A DNA stretch of 64,000 bases from Impatiens glandulifera (GCF_907164915.1 NC_061862.1:32510628-32574627); one strand, 5' to 3'. Shown: positions 1-11,863, numbered from the stretch's first letter. Program-made: numbers and translations. The notes: generated by a model not told the origin, from the sequence alone.

Positions 1-14
1 CAGAAGAAGACAAT

Positions 15-365
15 TTGGTCTTGAATAAGACAGTGAGCCTTAGTTGTGAAGTAGGGCGAATTAAAACCAATAACAAACATGAATCCAGTAGTGAAGAGGT
101 TCAAAGTCAGAAAAGACCTACTAAAGCAAAACAAGATGAAAATCAAAGACAAAGTAGAAAGATCTTGGATCTAGAAGCTACTAAATCTATCACGGGAGAA
201 GATGAGATCTACATGAGGCAACTCTCACTCAATGGAAATAGTATTCCATGTAATCAAACTGTAGCCATTAAGGATAGTAAGGCAAGTGATTCTTATGATT
301 TCTCTGATGAAGAGGTCCATGACAGTCTGGAAAGTCAGGAACCCAACACTTATATTCATTCATGA
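15..365 (+). pseudogene. C-terminal part of LINE ORF1 (partial)
   Basis: An open frame of about 116 residues runs from the window edge to a TGA at 363-365. It is rich in Lys, Glu, Ser and Gln and has no recognisable domain, as is common for the tail of plant LINE ORF1 nucleic-acid-binding proteins. The assignment rests on position: its stop overlaps the ATG of the endonuclease frame by an ATGA at 362-365. The true start lies outside the window, and the TTG at 15 is not a credible initiator. Confidence 0.6.
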
Positions 366-1648
366 ATATAGTGACATGGAACATAAGGGGACTCAATGAC
401 CCTCTAAAATGTAAAGAAATCAGGAGTATCATTGAGAATTAGAAGGTCAATATTATGGGTATTCTTGAGACAAAAGTCAAAAGTCGGAACGTTGAGAAGG
501 TTAGCAAACTGTGTATTGATAGTAGCTGGGAAATCATTCACAACTCAAATGACAAAACGGGCAGAATCTGGGTTATTTGGGATAACAAAGTTGTTGAGAT
601 GGTGACTCTCTTTTCGAATGATCAAGCAATCCTGGTGGAGGTCAAAGACAGAATCACAAGAATCGTGTTTAATCTTGCTATTGTCTATGGTAGCAACTCA
701 AGCACTGATAGAAGACTCCTCTGGAATTGTCTTAGAAACTAGATCGATATTGATAAATCTTGGGCTGTCCTCGGTGATTACAACGTAACCAGAAACGAAT
801 CTGATCGTAGCCTAGAATCTGAAATTACTCGGGATATGATTGACTTTAATGACTGCATCAGAGATATGGGTTGTATCGAACCTACCAATTTTGGGAACTT
901 CTTCACTTGGTCTTCTTCAAGAGGGAATGAGCAAATTAGAAAAAGTAGAATTGACAGATGTCTGGTAAATGAGAACTAGATTAACCAATTTCCGAGAAGT
1001 AAACTTCATGTTTTGAATCCGGGTATATCTGATCACTGCCCGATTAAATTTTTCTGGGAAAAGGAAGAAAGGTTCAAAAGGCCCTTTAAATTTTTCAATT
1101 TCTGGATGGATAATAATAAATTCAAAGGTATTCTCGAAAGCTTAAGCTCCAACATGTATAGGGTTTCTAAGAAGCTTAAGCTCCTGAAGAATCATCTCCA
1201 AAGCTTTGACAAGAAGAAGTTCAACAATATCTCCAATAGAGTTCTGGCTGCTAGAGAAGAACTGAAAGAGGTTCAGAAAAAGTTATTAAGGGATGATAGT
1301 GATAAACAACTCAATGAAACAGAAATATATGCGCTTGAAAACTTCAAGAAGCTGAGTCTGCTTCAAGAGAATTTTGTTAGACAGAAATCAAGACAGAGCT
1401 GACTTTCGTTGGGTGACAAAAACACAACTTTCTTCTACAGAAAATGCAAGGCTAGAAACATGAGAAACAATGTGTACAGGCTGAAGAATGATGATAGTGA
1501 ATATGTTCAGGGTCAAAAGGGTGTCCAAGATCTGGCTATTGATTTCTATAAGCAGCTTATGGGTACAAGAAAGCAGCATCAAAGTCACTTGAATACCTTG
1601 TTTAAATTTTTAATAGGAAAATCTCTACAGAAGATAGTCGCGAGTTGA
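362..1648 (+). pseudogene. LINE ORF2 N-terminal part: APE-type endonuclease, broken
   Basis: The frame starting at ATG 362 opens with MNIVTWNIRGLND, the hallmark of plant L1 endonucleases that nick target DNA for target-primed reverse transcription. Further motifs follow in the same frame: GILETKVK near 455-480, a VLGDYNVTRNE active-site region near 765-795, a FTWSSSRGN region near 905 and a GISDHCPI catalytic histidine region near 1020. In-frame stops at 440, 740, about 978 and 1400 interrupt it. The frame then enters the linker (LGDKNTTFFYRK near 1409) that precedes the reverse transcriptase. A one-base frame change in the T-run at about 1605-1612 leads into the reverse transcriptase frame. 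Confidence 0.88.
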
Positions 1649-2940
1649 TAAGGGTGGTCACGAAGGTTGAGGTTAAAGAAGCTCTGTTTAGTATTGATGG
1701 GAATAAAAGTCCGGGTCCTGATGGGTTTAATGCACAGTTCTTCAAAGATAATTGGTCGGTTGTGGGTAAATATGTTACTTATGGGGTTCTGGAGTTTTTC
1801 AAAAACAGGAAGATGTTAAAGCAATGGAATACAGCGGTCCTAACCTTGATCCCCAAAACTTCGGTACCTGAGAAAGTACTAGATTTCAGACCAATTTCCT
1901 GCTGCAATGTGATTTATAAAATAATTTCAAAAATCATTTCTAAACGTTTTAAAAATGTAATAGGAAAAATAATAAATCTTAATAAATCTTCAATCATCCC
2001 CGGTAGGACAATCTCTCATAATATTCTTCTCATGCAGAGTCTATTAAAAGGCTACGGGAAAAAGAAAATATTCCCGAGAGTGGCTTTCAAAATAGCTATC
2101 AAGAAAGCTTTCGACTCTGTTAGATGGGAAGCCATTCGAGACTTTCTGGTTGTTTATGCTTTTCCTATGATTTTTATCGATTGGATTATGCAATGCGTTT
2201 CATCATCCTGCTTTATTGTTAGCGTCAATGGAGTCCACAAAGGTTATTTCAATGGTGAAAACGGGATAAGGCAAGGGGACCCCCTCTCTTCTTACCTTTT
2301 CGTAGTTATCATGGCGATCTTTGAGAGCATCTTCACGATGTTCCGAAAGAATCGTCCATACATCTTTCACCCATTCTGTGAGGTAGAGGAGGTAACACAT
2401 TTATGCTTTGCTGACGATTTGTTCATTCTAGCGCACGCAGACGTTGATTCCATTAAAACTATTAGGTCTGCACTAACGTTCTTTTCTGAGGTAACATGTT
2501 TAACTATTAATGAAAGCAAAAGTGTGGCATTTTATGGAGTCGTGAAGGACGAAACAAAGCAGGACATCTTCAACATCATGGGCATCAAGGAATGCAGCTT
2601 TCCCATAAGGTACTTAGGAATTTCGTTAACTACGAAGCAGATCGAGATCTCACACTGCAAGCCGCTAATTGAAAAGGTAAAAAACACGATATTTGGCTGG
2701 GAAACGAAAAAACATTCTTATGTAGGGAGGATCGAACTTATCAAAACCGTGGTTATGGGCATAGTTGGCTATTGGGTACAACAAATGGTCATTCCGAAGA
2801 AGGTAATGAAGGAACTCGACACGCTAATGAGAAACTTTATATGGGGTAGTAGTGGAAGAGGAAGAAAGAAAGTCAAATGGACCGATCTCTGCAAACCGAA
2901 GGACGAGGGATGCATCGACTTGAAGAACTGTATCGAGTAG
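1645..2940 (+). pseudogene. LINE ORF2 reverse transcriptase segment
   Basis: A 431-codon open stretch shows the non-LTR reverse transcriptase blocks in order: KSPGPDGFNAQFF near 1705, LIPKTSVPEKVLDFRPISCC near 1850, then the NGIRQGDPLSSYLFV block near 2260 and the catalytic FADDLFIL near 2406. It then reaches the thumb region (RYLGISLTTK near 2610). The conserved KKAFDS block near 2101 reads IAIKKAFDS, where families usually have an Asp two residues before the Lys-Ala-Phe, so the first catalytic aspartate may be lost. The frame ends at TAG 2938-2940 in a region where related proteins continue. The apparent start at 1645 is a TTG created by the upstream frame change, not a real initiator. Confidence 0.92.
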
Positions 2941-3985
2941 AACAAGGCTCTAACCTTCAAGCATCTGTGGTCTTTGGAGCGCAATCAGGAGTCACTATGG
3001 ATCAAATGGGTGCATACGAGGTTTATGAAACACGAAACCAGCATCTGGACCTGCAAAATTCACGAAGGTATGAGCTGGTCTCTAAAAAAGATTCTTAAAC
3101 TAAGAAGCGATATTGCAGATTTTATGACATCCGACTAGGGGACGGGAAAGACACTCTATTATGGCACGACCCTTGGTTTGAAAACCAGCCTATCATCGAC
3201 AAGGAGGAGTTTCAAAATACTTGTATCAGAAGGGACTGCGCAAAAGAAAAAATCAGAGACATCAAAGACGGGAATTGGAACTTGCTCTTGAGAAGAATTC
3301 CAGAAGGAAAGAGGATACTTGATCATATAAGTAACATACAACTACACGATAGACCGGATATTCATGAATGGAAAGCTGAGGACAATGAGAAGCTGGTATT
3401 GAAGAAAATATGGGAGATAATCCGGGAAAAGCGCAGAAAGTAAAATGGGCTCCTCTTGTATGGTCAACGAAGATTATCCCTCGACACCAGTTCATCCTAT
3501 GGCTCGCCTTCTGGGAAAGACTCAGCACTCGTGATCGTATCAGTAAGTATATGAGCATCCCGGACGCGAGATGTCTTCTATGCATAGGAAATAAAGAAAC
3601 CATAGATCACCTATTCGAGAGTTGTTGTATTGCTTCGGAGCTTTGGGACAGATTCTATAAAATCCTGGAGCTGATCAGTTTCCCGAGTGAATGGAATGAA
3701 ATCAAAGAAGTAACACTACTCAAAGCCAAGGGAAATAGATTTGCAACAAGCGTGTTCAAGTGCGGCTTTGGAGCAGTGGTGTTTAACATTTGGCAATAAC
3801 GGAATGCAAGGGTATATGACAGAACCCGTAGGAGCATTGACGAGTTATGGAAAGATATTGTATCGGATTGCAGCGCCCTCGCGGGAACGTGGAGAAGAAT
3901 TCCAAGCACGAAGCAGAACTGGAATATCTGCAGGAACTAGAATTTTCCGTTTTTTAAACTCACTAGAATTGAAAGCATTGTAAAC
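2941..3985 (+). pseudogene. LINE ORF2 C-terminal region with zf-RVT-type domain, frameshifted
   Basis: Beyond the stop at 2938 the same frame continues with typical LINE tail sequence (NKALTFKHLW, WIKWVHTRF). It changes frame between about 3110 and 3132, giving GDGKDTLLWHDPWF near 3140. A second frame change near 3420 gives KWAPLVWSTKIIPRHQFILW, WLAFWERLSTRDRI and ARCLLCIGNKETIDHLFESC (3440-3630). The last is the Cys-Cys-His-Cys zf-RVT-like motif of plant LINEs. Similarity fades after the FNIWQ segment near 3790. The segment is a decayed continuation of the upstream pseudogene, not a separate gene. Confidence 0.85.
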
Positions 3986-4000
3986 AGATAATTCATTTAC

Positions 4001-4376
4001 GTTTTTAGCTTTTTAGCTTTTATTCAGAATGTTACGACTTCAAAATCATTATAGGCCTGTCTAGAATGATCTCTTAAGCTCGTGGTTTTTTTTCCCGTTT
4101 TTGGGAATTTTTAATGAAATGACGCTAAGTCGTTTTTCTAAAAAAAAATTTGTGTGCACCCAAAGTCGAGTTTTCTGTATTTGATAGATGACCTTTGTTG
4201 CTGCAATGTCGCCAGAACTTGGAGCATATATATAAAAACTTCTTCCAGCTCCGATTATACTATATAGTGTCTTCAAAAACCCAAGCCAAGTGTTTTTTTC
4301 GAATCAGCATCACAAGGTCAACAAAAGAGCCATAACTTTTAATGATTCTCCTAACTTGTGGTCGGTCTTCGGGTTG
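4001..4376. other. Spacer between LINE and gypsy remnant, unassigned
   Basis: T-rich sequence follows the LINE and may be its 3' UTR. No coding similarity was recognised on either strand. It probably contains the junction between the LINE and the truncated 3' side of the gypsy element, but no target duplication could be read. Confidence 0.4.
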
Positions 4377-4577
4377 CTAGAATAGAGTATTGAAGACATC
4401 AAATAGTTGCTGGAGATCTTCATGAATTTCTTCTAACGTCATTGTCACAAGTGAAACAATTTGTCCTTCATGTTGACTTTTTATTTGCACCCTAGCAGCA
4501 ACACTATATTTTTCCAAGGTCTTTTCCAGTTGGTTGACCTGCATGATATTGACTTGTGCCCGAGGGATACCTTGCAA
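4377..4577 (-). pseudogene. Linker between gypsy protease and reverse transcriptase, fragment
   Basis: A 66-codon - strand frame follows the protease. The segment LEEIHEDLQQLFDVFNTLF resembles the region just before the reverse transcriptase of plant gypsy elements, where an 'F..vF..p..LPP' stretch is usual. The reverse transcriptase itself is absent, so the element is truncated at about 4377. The assignment is by position and pattern only. Confidence 0.5.
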
Positions 4578-4629
4578 AATCGTGGTTCTGCCTTGCTTCT
4601 CATAAACAAAGGGCCAGTTTTTCGAAATT

Positions 4630-4930
4630 TCAAGATGAGGGACCTAAAGTAATCATCAATTCAATGCCCAACACAATATCATATCCGTCCATGGAAATTA
4701 CCTTCATTTTTGTTTGGTAGTCATTGCCTTCCATCGACCATTTCAAGTCTTTGCAAATGCTAGAGCATAAAATATTGGATCCATCAACCACTCTAACCGA
4801 TTGCGCCTGGATTTCCATGCTTTTGTGGCCTATTTTCTACAAAATCCTGCTATTGATAATATTATGGGTGCTTCTTGTATCAATTAGGATCACCACCGAC
4901 AAGTTCCCAATCTTGTCAAGAATTTGGAGC
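4630..4930 (-). pseudogene. Gypsy aspartic protease fragment
   Basis: On the - strand the reading frame gives LIDTRSTHNII near 4885-4850, corresponding to the active-site segment that is normally Asp-Ser/Thr-Gly in retroviral-type proteases. The Gly is replaced by Arg here. After an in-frame stop come VRVVDGSNILCSSICKDLKW, MKVISMDGYDIVLGIELM and a final TLGP, the well-known end of plant gypsy proteases. Active-site loss and stops make it non-functional. Confidence 0.8.
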
Positions 4931-5084
4931 GTTTGAAAAGTTTTAGAACCGGTCAATGCATGTAAGGATATGGATGGTTCATCCCTTCCCCAAGCAACAA
5001 CGGTAGATCATCAAAAATAGGTTCTTGAATGGGTTCTTGGACTTCTTGATGATTAACCGAGACCATGAATAATTTGGATTTGCA

Positions 5085-6090
5085 CTTATGGTTGGGCTCC
5101 CACCTTTCATTGCAAGTATAACATATGCCTTTCTTTCTTTCTTTTCTTGTCCATTACAACTGGGTCTAATTGCTTAATTTGACCCTGGTTTATTCTTGAA
5201 GAAGATGCATGGGAAGAAATCTTGATGTTGATATTCGGGTTGGTGCTCGGCTAGTCTATGTTAATATTGGATGGCTTGGGCAGCATTGGTGCTTCAGCGC
5301 TATACAATTTCCCGCTGCTCATTTGGGACCTATACGTTGTTTATTGGACCTTGGCCATGGCCATGGCTTCGTTTAGGGACCCAGGAAATCGCAATATGAT
5401 GTAGTTCGCAATCTCCTCCCTCTAGCCGGACAAGTAGCAATCTATTATGTATTCCCTTGGCATGCTATATAATTTTTGAGAAATCCACATGTATTACAGA
5501 TTGTACTCTTGAACAGAACCAACCTGTTTCATATTCATTAATTGTCTCATTGAAATGTTGTGTATAGAGGGTCCGAATTGCGTCATTAGGTCTCTCCTGA
5601 ACACAACTCATGTCAATGTTTCCGTATGGTCGCGGTTCTGGAGATACGACCCATACCACATTCTTGCTTCGCTAGAAAAGTGAATGGGGGCAATTTCTAG
5701 TTTAGTGGCATCCTTAGTCTTCTCCACCCTGAAGAATTGCTCGGTGGATATTAGTCAGCCCTCCACATCGGACCCATCAAACCGAGGAAAGTTGACCTTG
5801 GTTAGCCGGGTTGGAGAAACATAGTGTGGGTCACAATTCTGGCCAGGGTGTTGGGGCCTATACGGGGAAGGACCGTGGCAAGAATGATAATCACAGGGTT
5901 AGGTGCGGGGATCTTTTCCATTTCCAAATGCACCACTTTCAATCGCTGTAAGTCTTTCTTTAGCGGCATCAAACCTTCGGTCCATTGCAACTTGCATAGC
6001 AGGCGTTTGTTGGGACAAACCTTCAATTAGGGTCTTAAGAGCATCCATTTCTGTCTACTGATGGGTTTCTACCATTTGGAGAATCGTCCA
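5085..6090 (-). pseudogene. Gypsy gag (Retrotrans_gag) with zinc knuckle, decayed
   Basis: Reading from the PBS leftwards, the frames give a short N-terminal region, then VNFPRFDGSDVEG (about 5800-5760), STEQFFRVEKTKDATKLEIA and FSSEARMWYGSYLQNRD (to about 5640). This is the core of plant gypsy gag. A zinc knuckle CYTCNERWEPNHKCKSK is readable near 5120-5070. Several stops and frame changes separate these blocks. Gag would form the particle in which the element's RNA is reverse transcribed. Only the 5' half of the element is present. Confidence 0.78.
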
Positions 6091-6103
6091 GCTCTGATAC
6101 CAA
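6091..6103 (-). other. Gypsy primer-binding site (tRNA-Met type)
   Basis: The complement reads TTGGTATCAGAGC, the standard plant LTR-retrotransposon primer-binding site complementary to initiator tRNA-Met. It lies two bases inside the LTR end at 6106 and fixes the orientation of the element as - strand. Confidence 0.85.
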
Positions 6104-6105
6104 GA

Positions 6106-6448
6106 TGTTACAGTTTATTTGTAACTTAGAATTTATGGTTCTTGATTTCAAGAATCGAGTTCTTGATCTCTAAGACCGGGTGAGAAATATATAAACAAAA
6201 GGCAACATAAAGGTTTTGTAGTGGAGAATTTGAGATGTGGGGAAAGAAGAATCAATGATGAGAAAAGAATAATGTTGGTCTATACCAAACAGTCCAAAAC
6301 ATAGGTTCAAACCCTAAAATAAAATAGGGGTGAAGAAGTTTCACAAGAGAATTCAAATATTCATTTATTCATGTCCACTTGGAGAAGAGATATCAGCTTT
6401 ATATAGTTGCTTTCTTGCCCTAGAATGTTCAGGATTATTGTTGTAACA
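6106..6448 (-). repeat. Gypsy 5' LTR
   Basis: A 343-bp segment is bounded on the + strand by TGTTACA (6106) and TGTAACA (6442-6448), a perfect 7-bp inverted end pair next to the PBS. No second copy was found in the window. Its outer edge coincides with the insertion point of the hAT-like element, whose 8-bp duplication GTAACAAC includes the last six LTR bases. Confidence 0.65.
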
Positions 6449-6450
6449 AC

Positions 6451-8267
6451 CAGGGGTGAGCAAACGGGTAAACCCAACCCGTATTACCCAACCCATATTC
6501 AACCCAAATTAAATTTACCCAACCCATAACCTAACCCATATTATTTACTAATATGGTTGGGTTTGGTATGGTTGAGTAACCCATTTTTTTTATTTAACAT
6601 GTATTCGACTCATTTAACACATTTTTATCCGTTTAACACGTTTTAAAATATGTTTAACACATTTTAACATGTTTAACACATTTTTGGCACATTTCTCACG
6701 TTTTTGATATGTTTAATACGTTTTTACAAAATTTTCACATTTTGGTACGTTTAACACGTTTTTACACGTTTAACATGTTTTTGACACGTTGAACACATTT
6801 TTCATGTTTTTGCATTGTTTAACACGTTTTTGACACATTTGACATGTTTTTCACGATTATGACACATTTAACACATTTTGACATGTTTTCACATTTTTAG
6901 TACGTTTAACACGTTATGACACGTTTTTCACGTTTATCACGTTCTCACACGTTTTTAACATATGTAACACGTTTTCATATGTTTTTCACATTTTGGCACG
7001 TTTAACATGTTTTAAACATGTTTAACACGCTTTTCATACGTTTTTCACGTTTTTGGCACGTTTAACACGTTTTTGACACGTTTAACATATTTTTGACATG
7101 TTTAACACGTTTTTCATATTTTTTACGTTTTGGCATGTTTTGACACGTTTAACACATTTCTCACATTTTGACATGTTTATACGTTTTTCACATGTTAAAC
7201 ATGCCAAAACGTGAAAAACATTTTAAACGTGCCAAAAATGTGAAAACGTGTTAAAAACGTGTTAAAAACGTGTTAAAACTTATCAATACATGTTAATGTA
7301 TAAAAAATATGTAAAATATATCAAAAATATGTTAAATGTGCAAAAACGTGTTAAACGTGTTAAAATGTCAAAAATGTGTTAAACGTGCCAAAACATGAAA
7401 AATGTGAAAAATGTGAAAAACGTACCAAAACGTGTTAAATGTGCTAAAAATGTGTTAAATGAGCCAAAAACATGTTAAATGTGTTCAAAATGTTAAAAAC
7501 GTGTTAAACATGCCAAAAATGTGAAAACGTGTAAAAAACGTGTTAAACACGTTAAAAACGTGTTAAATGTGTCAAAACGTGAAAAACATGTGAAAACGTG
7601 TTAAATGTGTTAAAAACGTGTTAAACGTGTCAAAAACGTGAAAAACGCGTTAAACATAAAAAACGTGAAAAATGTGTTAAATGTCTCAAAACGTGTTAAA
7701 CGTATAAAAAACGTGTCAAATGTGTTAAATGTGTCATAATCGTGAAAACGTGTTAAACATGTTAAAAACATGTTAAACATGTCAAAAACATGAAAAACGT
7801 GTTAAACGTGCCAAAACGTGTTAAACATGCCAAAAATGTGAAAAACATGTTACACTTGTCAAAAACGTGTTAAACATTGTAAATCTGTCAAAAACGTGTT
7901 AAACGTGATAAAAACATGAAAAGCGTGTTAAACGTGTGAAAACATGTTAAATGTGTCAAAACGTGAAAACGTGTAAAAAACGTATTATAAGTGTGAAAAC
8001 GTGTTAAATATGTCAAAACCGTGTTAAACTTGCCAAAAATGTGTTAAACATTTCAAAAACGTGTTCGACTTGAAGTTGGAAGATAATTAAATTATATTAG
8101 ATTAATAATAGATAATTAAATTAAATTTATATAATTTGGGTAATTTAGGTAATCCTAACCCAACTCAAATTAAATCTAACTCATACTCAACCCAACCCAA
8201 CTCAAATTAATATTTTAGGTTTGGGTTAGGGTTTGGTTTGAGTAAACCCAAATTATGCTTACCCCTA
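6451..8267. mobile_element. hAT-like non-autonomous foldback element built of an ACACGTTTTT-rich inverted array
   Basis: The ends are inverted: the left reads CAGGGGTGAGCAAA and the complement of the right reads TAGGGGTAAGCATAA. Both are close to the C/TAGGGGTG ends of plant hAT elements. An exact 8-bp target duplication GTAACAAC flanks it (6443-6450 and 8268-8275), the size expected for hAT. Inside each end lies GGGT/ACCC-rich sequence. The left arm (about 6590-7195) then repeats a roughly 20-bp pattern of the type TTTAACACGTTTTTGACACG, and the right arm (about 7205-8065) repeats its complement. The transcript of either strand could fold into a very long imperfect hairpin. There is no open reading frame. 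Confidence 0.85.
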
Positions 8268-8275
8268 GTAACAAC

Positions 8276-10843
8276 TAACATAATTCAGTTTGAGAAATAA
8301 CAGAAAATAGAATTAAAACTGAATATTAAACAAAAAAACAGAAATTCAAACCCAAGTCTTCCATTGGACCGATAAAGGGTGCTGAAATTATTCTAGAACC
8401 GATGCATTAATTTGGAGACCGTAACTGATAGGTCTTGTTTGAAATAAAAAAAATGACAAAGGGAATACATTGTTTGTGTAGAGCACGAGGCCATATCACG
8501 GATACGCTTTTTTTCAACAGTCAAATCAAAAACAAAAAAAATGATTTTAAATGATTAATACCAAAATAATTAAGCTAATTTGAAAATAACAAACTTACTC
8601 TATCAAATAAATAAACACATTTTGTATTTAAAATCCAATTGAATTATATATTCACATTTTGTATAATAAATATGTCTCATACATAGAATATATAATAGGA
8701 CAACGTTTATGATTATAATACTTATAAGCTGATGAAAATTTTATGGAGTTAAAAGAATTTTTATTCCACTTAATTAATTGATGATTCTTCTTTCATACAC
8801 TAATATATATCTTATTATGTGTTCTCATGATAAAATAATCATATTAGTTAAGTAAAACATAACTAAATGTGTCATAGTAAATAATGAAATAAAGTTAGTA
8901 TCGTCTTCAACCGACCAAGTCTCCCGTTTCTAAGTCTTAATATAACAATGTCATCTTTTAAGGTATTTATATAAACAAAATCACTAATATTTTGATCGAT
9001 CAAAAATATTTTTTAAATTTTATTTTGATTTAGTTTTAGTATAAATTTACTATTCATCTATAAAATTTTTATAAATATAGTTGAACTAATATTTTTAACC
9101 TACTTTTAACTTTTATACTTTCAAAAACTTAATTACCTTATTATAATAATTTTTTTTATAAATTGTAATTTATAATTTAACTAAAAGTGACAACGACTCC
9201 TCACCAATTATATTGAGAATTAGAATATCATATATTCAGATTGAATACCCCTTTATATGTATGTTAGAGAACTCAATAAATAAATACTTAGTTATGTTTT
9301 TGTATAATAACTATTTTAAAAAAATGTTTATAATAAAATGAATAATTTAGACCTCCAATACTTACATTGGAATGCAATGTGAAAATAATATCCTAAATTA
9401 ATTCAAATAATTCTAAACCATTTGACCTGACATTCTCATTTGTAATTGTACCATATAAAATAAAAATTATTTGACCCTAAAAAACTACAAATATGCATAT
9501 TTTATCTTAAAACTAAATGTCATGTACAACCTATATTGTATAAATGAAAAAGGGTGGGAAATTAAAACTTACAATAATTAAATTTATTATTAACCAACCA
9601 ATTTGGCCTAACTTTTCCATTTTAACCAAATAAAAAATAAAGTTGCTTGAATGTACTAATATCTTATTTCAGCTTAACAATAAATATTTGTATTTGCATG
9701 ATATGATATGCACTTTTACATGACATTTATCACATATAAGAATAGATATAAAAGTGAAAGATAAGGGCTAGTTTTAATTTAGTGAACAAATATTTAAACA
9801 GTTCAAATTGTGACGTTTATTACACCTATGGTGGTCAGCCTGTTTGATCAGAGTCATCAGACCCATTTTTTAAGAGAAAATTTCAAAACAAACGTAAAAG
9901 TAGTGTAAGTGTACTCTTCGCACTTGTTTCCTAAATTGATAAAAAGATTAAATAATAAAAGCTCTAATAATGTAATATAAATAAAACAAATATGTCTTAA
10001 TCTTATTTCTTAAATTATGAAAACTAAAAGTCATACAGACTGTAATAATATCAAATAAACAAAATTTTATCTTGAATGCCAAATTGTTACAAATATTGAA
10101 ATAAAACAAGAGGTAATAATTTCAAAATATATAATTCCATCTTGAATATATTTTTCATTTTTCCCTAATCAGGACATTAATTTATTTAATTTTGAATAGT
10201 CATTATTATTTTGGTAATAAGTATTCCCATGTTGAGATGATATAATTATTCCAATAGTAAAATTATATAAGTGTTTGGTTTGATTAATTTTATATTGACA
10301 GTCAAATTATTGGTACAAGGTATAAATTAGTAACACCTTGTACCGTTACAAGTACAAGTATTAAATTCTTAGTTATTTTAATCATATTTCTTTTAAAATT
10401 TTAATTATTAAGCTTTAAAATATTTTTTAATTTGAATATTTATTATTTACTCTTTTTTTAGAAAATTAATATTTTATAAATTTATTATTTAAAAATTTAA
10501 TTTTTATTTTTTATTTTTAAAAAAGGTTATGTTTGTTTTATAATTTGTAATATAAAAAATAATTATCAAATTATTATTAATTATAATTATTAATTCTTAT
10601 ATTAAATGCTCATTAGTTTAATAATTTAAAAAAAATATTTTCTTTATTCTTTCATAAATTAAACTAAATTATGAAATAATTATTATTTATTTTAAAATAA
10701 ATTGTTTTTTTACAGTATCTCTCCAACAAAAAAAATAAAAGGTTTAGGCAAATGATTCATTTTTATTAATTTATTTGTGATTTTATTATTATATAATTAT
10801 TAATATTAATTATTGATAAATACTTATTTAATTATAAAAATTT
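8276..10843. other. AT-rich intergenic spacer
   Basis: About 2.6 kb of strongly AT-rich DNA with no coding frame or clear element. The first 250 bp could still be LTR or older repeat sequence. I saw no RNA gene. Confidence 0.6.
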
Positions 10844-11042
10844 ACGTACACGTACACGTACACGTACACGTACACGTACACGTACACGTACACGTACACG
10901 TACACGTACACGTACACGTACACGTACACGTACACGTACACGTACACGTACACGTACACGTACACGTACACGTACACGTACACGTACACGTACACGTACA
11001 CGTACACGTACACGTACACGTACACGTACACGTACACGTACA
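10844..11042. repeat. Hexanucleotide array (ACACGT)n, about 33 copies
   Basis: An uninterrupted array of the 6-bp unit ACACGT spans about 200 bp with no visible mismatch. Each unit contains one CpG and the palindrome ACGT. Both strands are open in a His-Val or Tyr-Val repeat pattern, but these frames are by-products of the repeat. Confidence 0.97.
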
Positions 11043-11863
11043 GCTGAAGTGGGCTTAAGCTTATCCTAATTTTTATATATATCCAGCTTCAGCTTAATTT
11101 AGTAGCAGATGGTGATATGCGTACATACAAGAGAGAGAAGCCGTGGTGTAGAAGACCAGGAATGTTGTGACTTAACTCCTTCTCTCTAATATAACACATA
11201 GAAAGTACTATTCTTTTTTACTTTACTTTTTTTTACTCATTTCTCTTCTTATATATAAATTTTTAACTGAAGTCAAAATCAAATTTCAAAGGTCAATAGA
11301 ATTGAAACTTGAAGCCTTCTTATTTTGAATTTTTTATGTCTATTAGAATAAGACGATGTTTAAAGATAAATTGTATAAATAATTTTTTTTTAATATAAAT
11401 AATGTATTAAGTGGATAATGAAAAGATAAATATTTTATTATAAAAGTTATGTATATTTGAGACAAACAAAATTAATACTATTTATCCCATAATTATCAAT
11501 ACTATTTATCCCATAATTTCTTATAGTTATTAAATGTATAATATTTAACCTATTTATCTATAAATTTAAAAGTGTTAGATTTTTTTTTGTCTTTCCTTTA
11601 TTTTTTTGATTTAATGAGTTTTTCTTTGATAATTATATATTTGTAAGATATATTTTTAAGTATTATAAAAAATAAGTTCTATGTGACAAACTTTTAATGA
11701 AGGTTATATTAAGGGTTTATTGATTAATGTGACCAAATTTTAAATTTGATTATCTCAAATTATATATTATTATTTTATTTTTTATTTTTAAAGTTTATCT
11801 CAAAATTTTAATTTATTTTGTTTTTCAAGCTCATCTTAATATTAATTCCTAGGTCCGTCCATG
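11043..11863. other. AT-rich spacer between the two hexamer arrays
   Basis: This stretch has no coding frame, no RNA gene and no recognisable element. A direct duplication of a short ATACTATTTATCCCATAA-like stretch is seen near 11475-11518. Confidence 0.5.

Larger units (their letters stand above)
1..4000 (+). mobile_element. L1-type LINE (non-LTR retrotransposon), 5' end outside window, degenerate
   Basis: One + strand element carries the tail of ORF1, an endonuclease, a reverse transcriptase and a C-terminal zf-RVT-type region in the order usual for plant L1 LINEs. ORF1 and ORF2 overlap as ATGA at 362-365. ORF2 is broken by in-frame stops (440, 740, about 978, 1400), a frame change near 1605-1612 in a T-run, a stop at 2938 and further frame changes after 3110. 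The coding similarity fades near 3950. The 3' boundary is soft: T-rich sequence follows, but I see no clear poly-A tail or target duplication. The element cannot encode its own mobility. Confidence 0.9.
4377..6448 (-). mobile_element. Ty3/gypsy LTR retrotransposon remnant: LTR, PBS, gag and protease only
   Basis: Read on the - strand, the order is LTR (6448 to 6106), a primer-binding site for initiator tRNA-Met (6103 to 6091), gag, a zinc knuckle and a retropepsin-like protease, ending near 4377. Reverse transcriptase, RNase H, integrase and the 3' LTR are missing, so this is a 5' fragment. Gag and protease carry many stops and frame changes. The hAT-like element at 6451-8267 inserted at the outer edge of this LTR. 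The LTR limit at 6448 is inferred from a 7-bp inverted end pair (TGTTACA / TGTAACA). An alternative end at about 8280, beyond the nested element, cannot be excluded. Confidence 0.82.

Noticed and set aside
6590..8065. CRISPR array
   Set aside because: The ACACGTTTTT pattern is an irregular inverted satellite without unique spacers, and the DNA is plant nuclear.
8221..8246. Telomeric repeat TTTAGGG
   Set aside because: Only short GGGTTAGGGTTTGG-like stretches occur, typical of the GGGT-rich ends of hAT-like elements, not an array.
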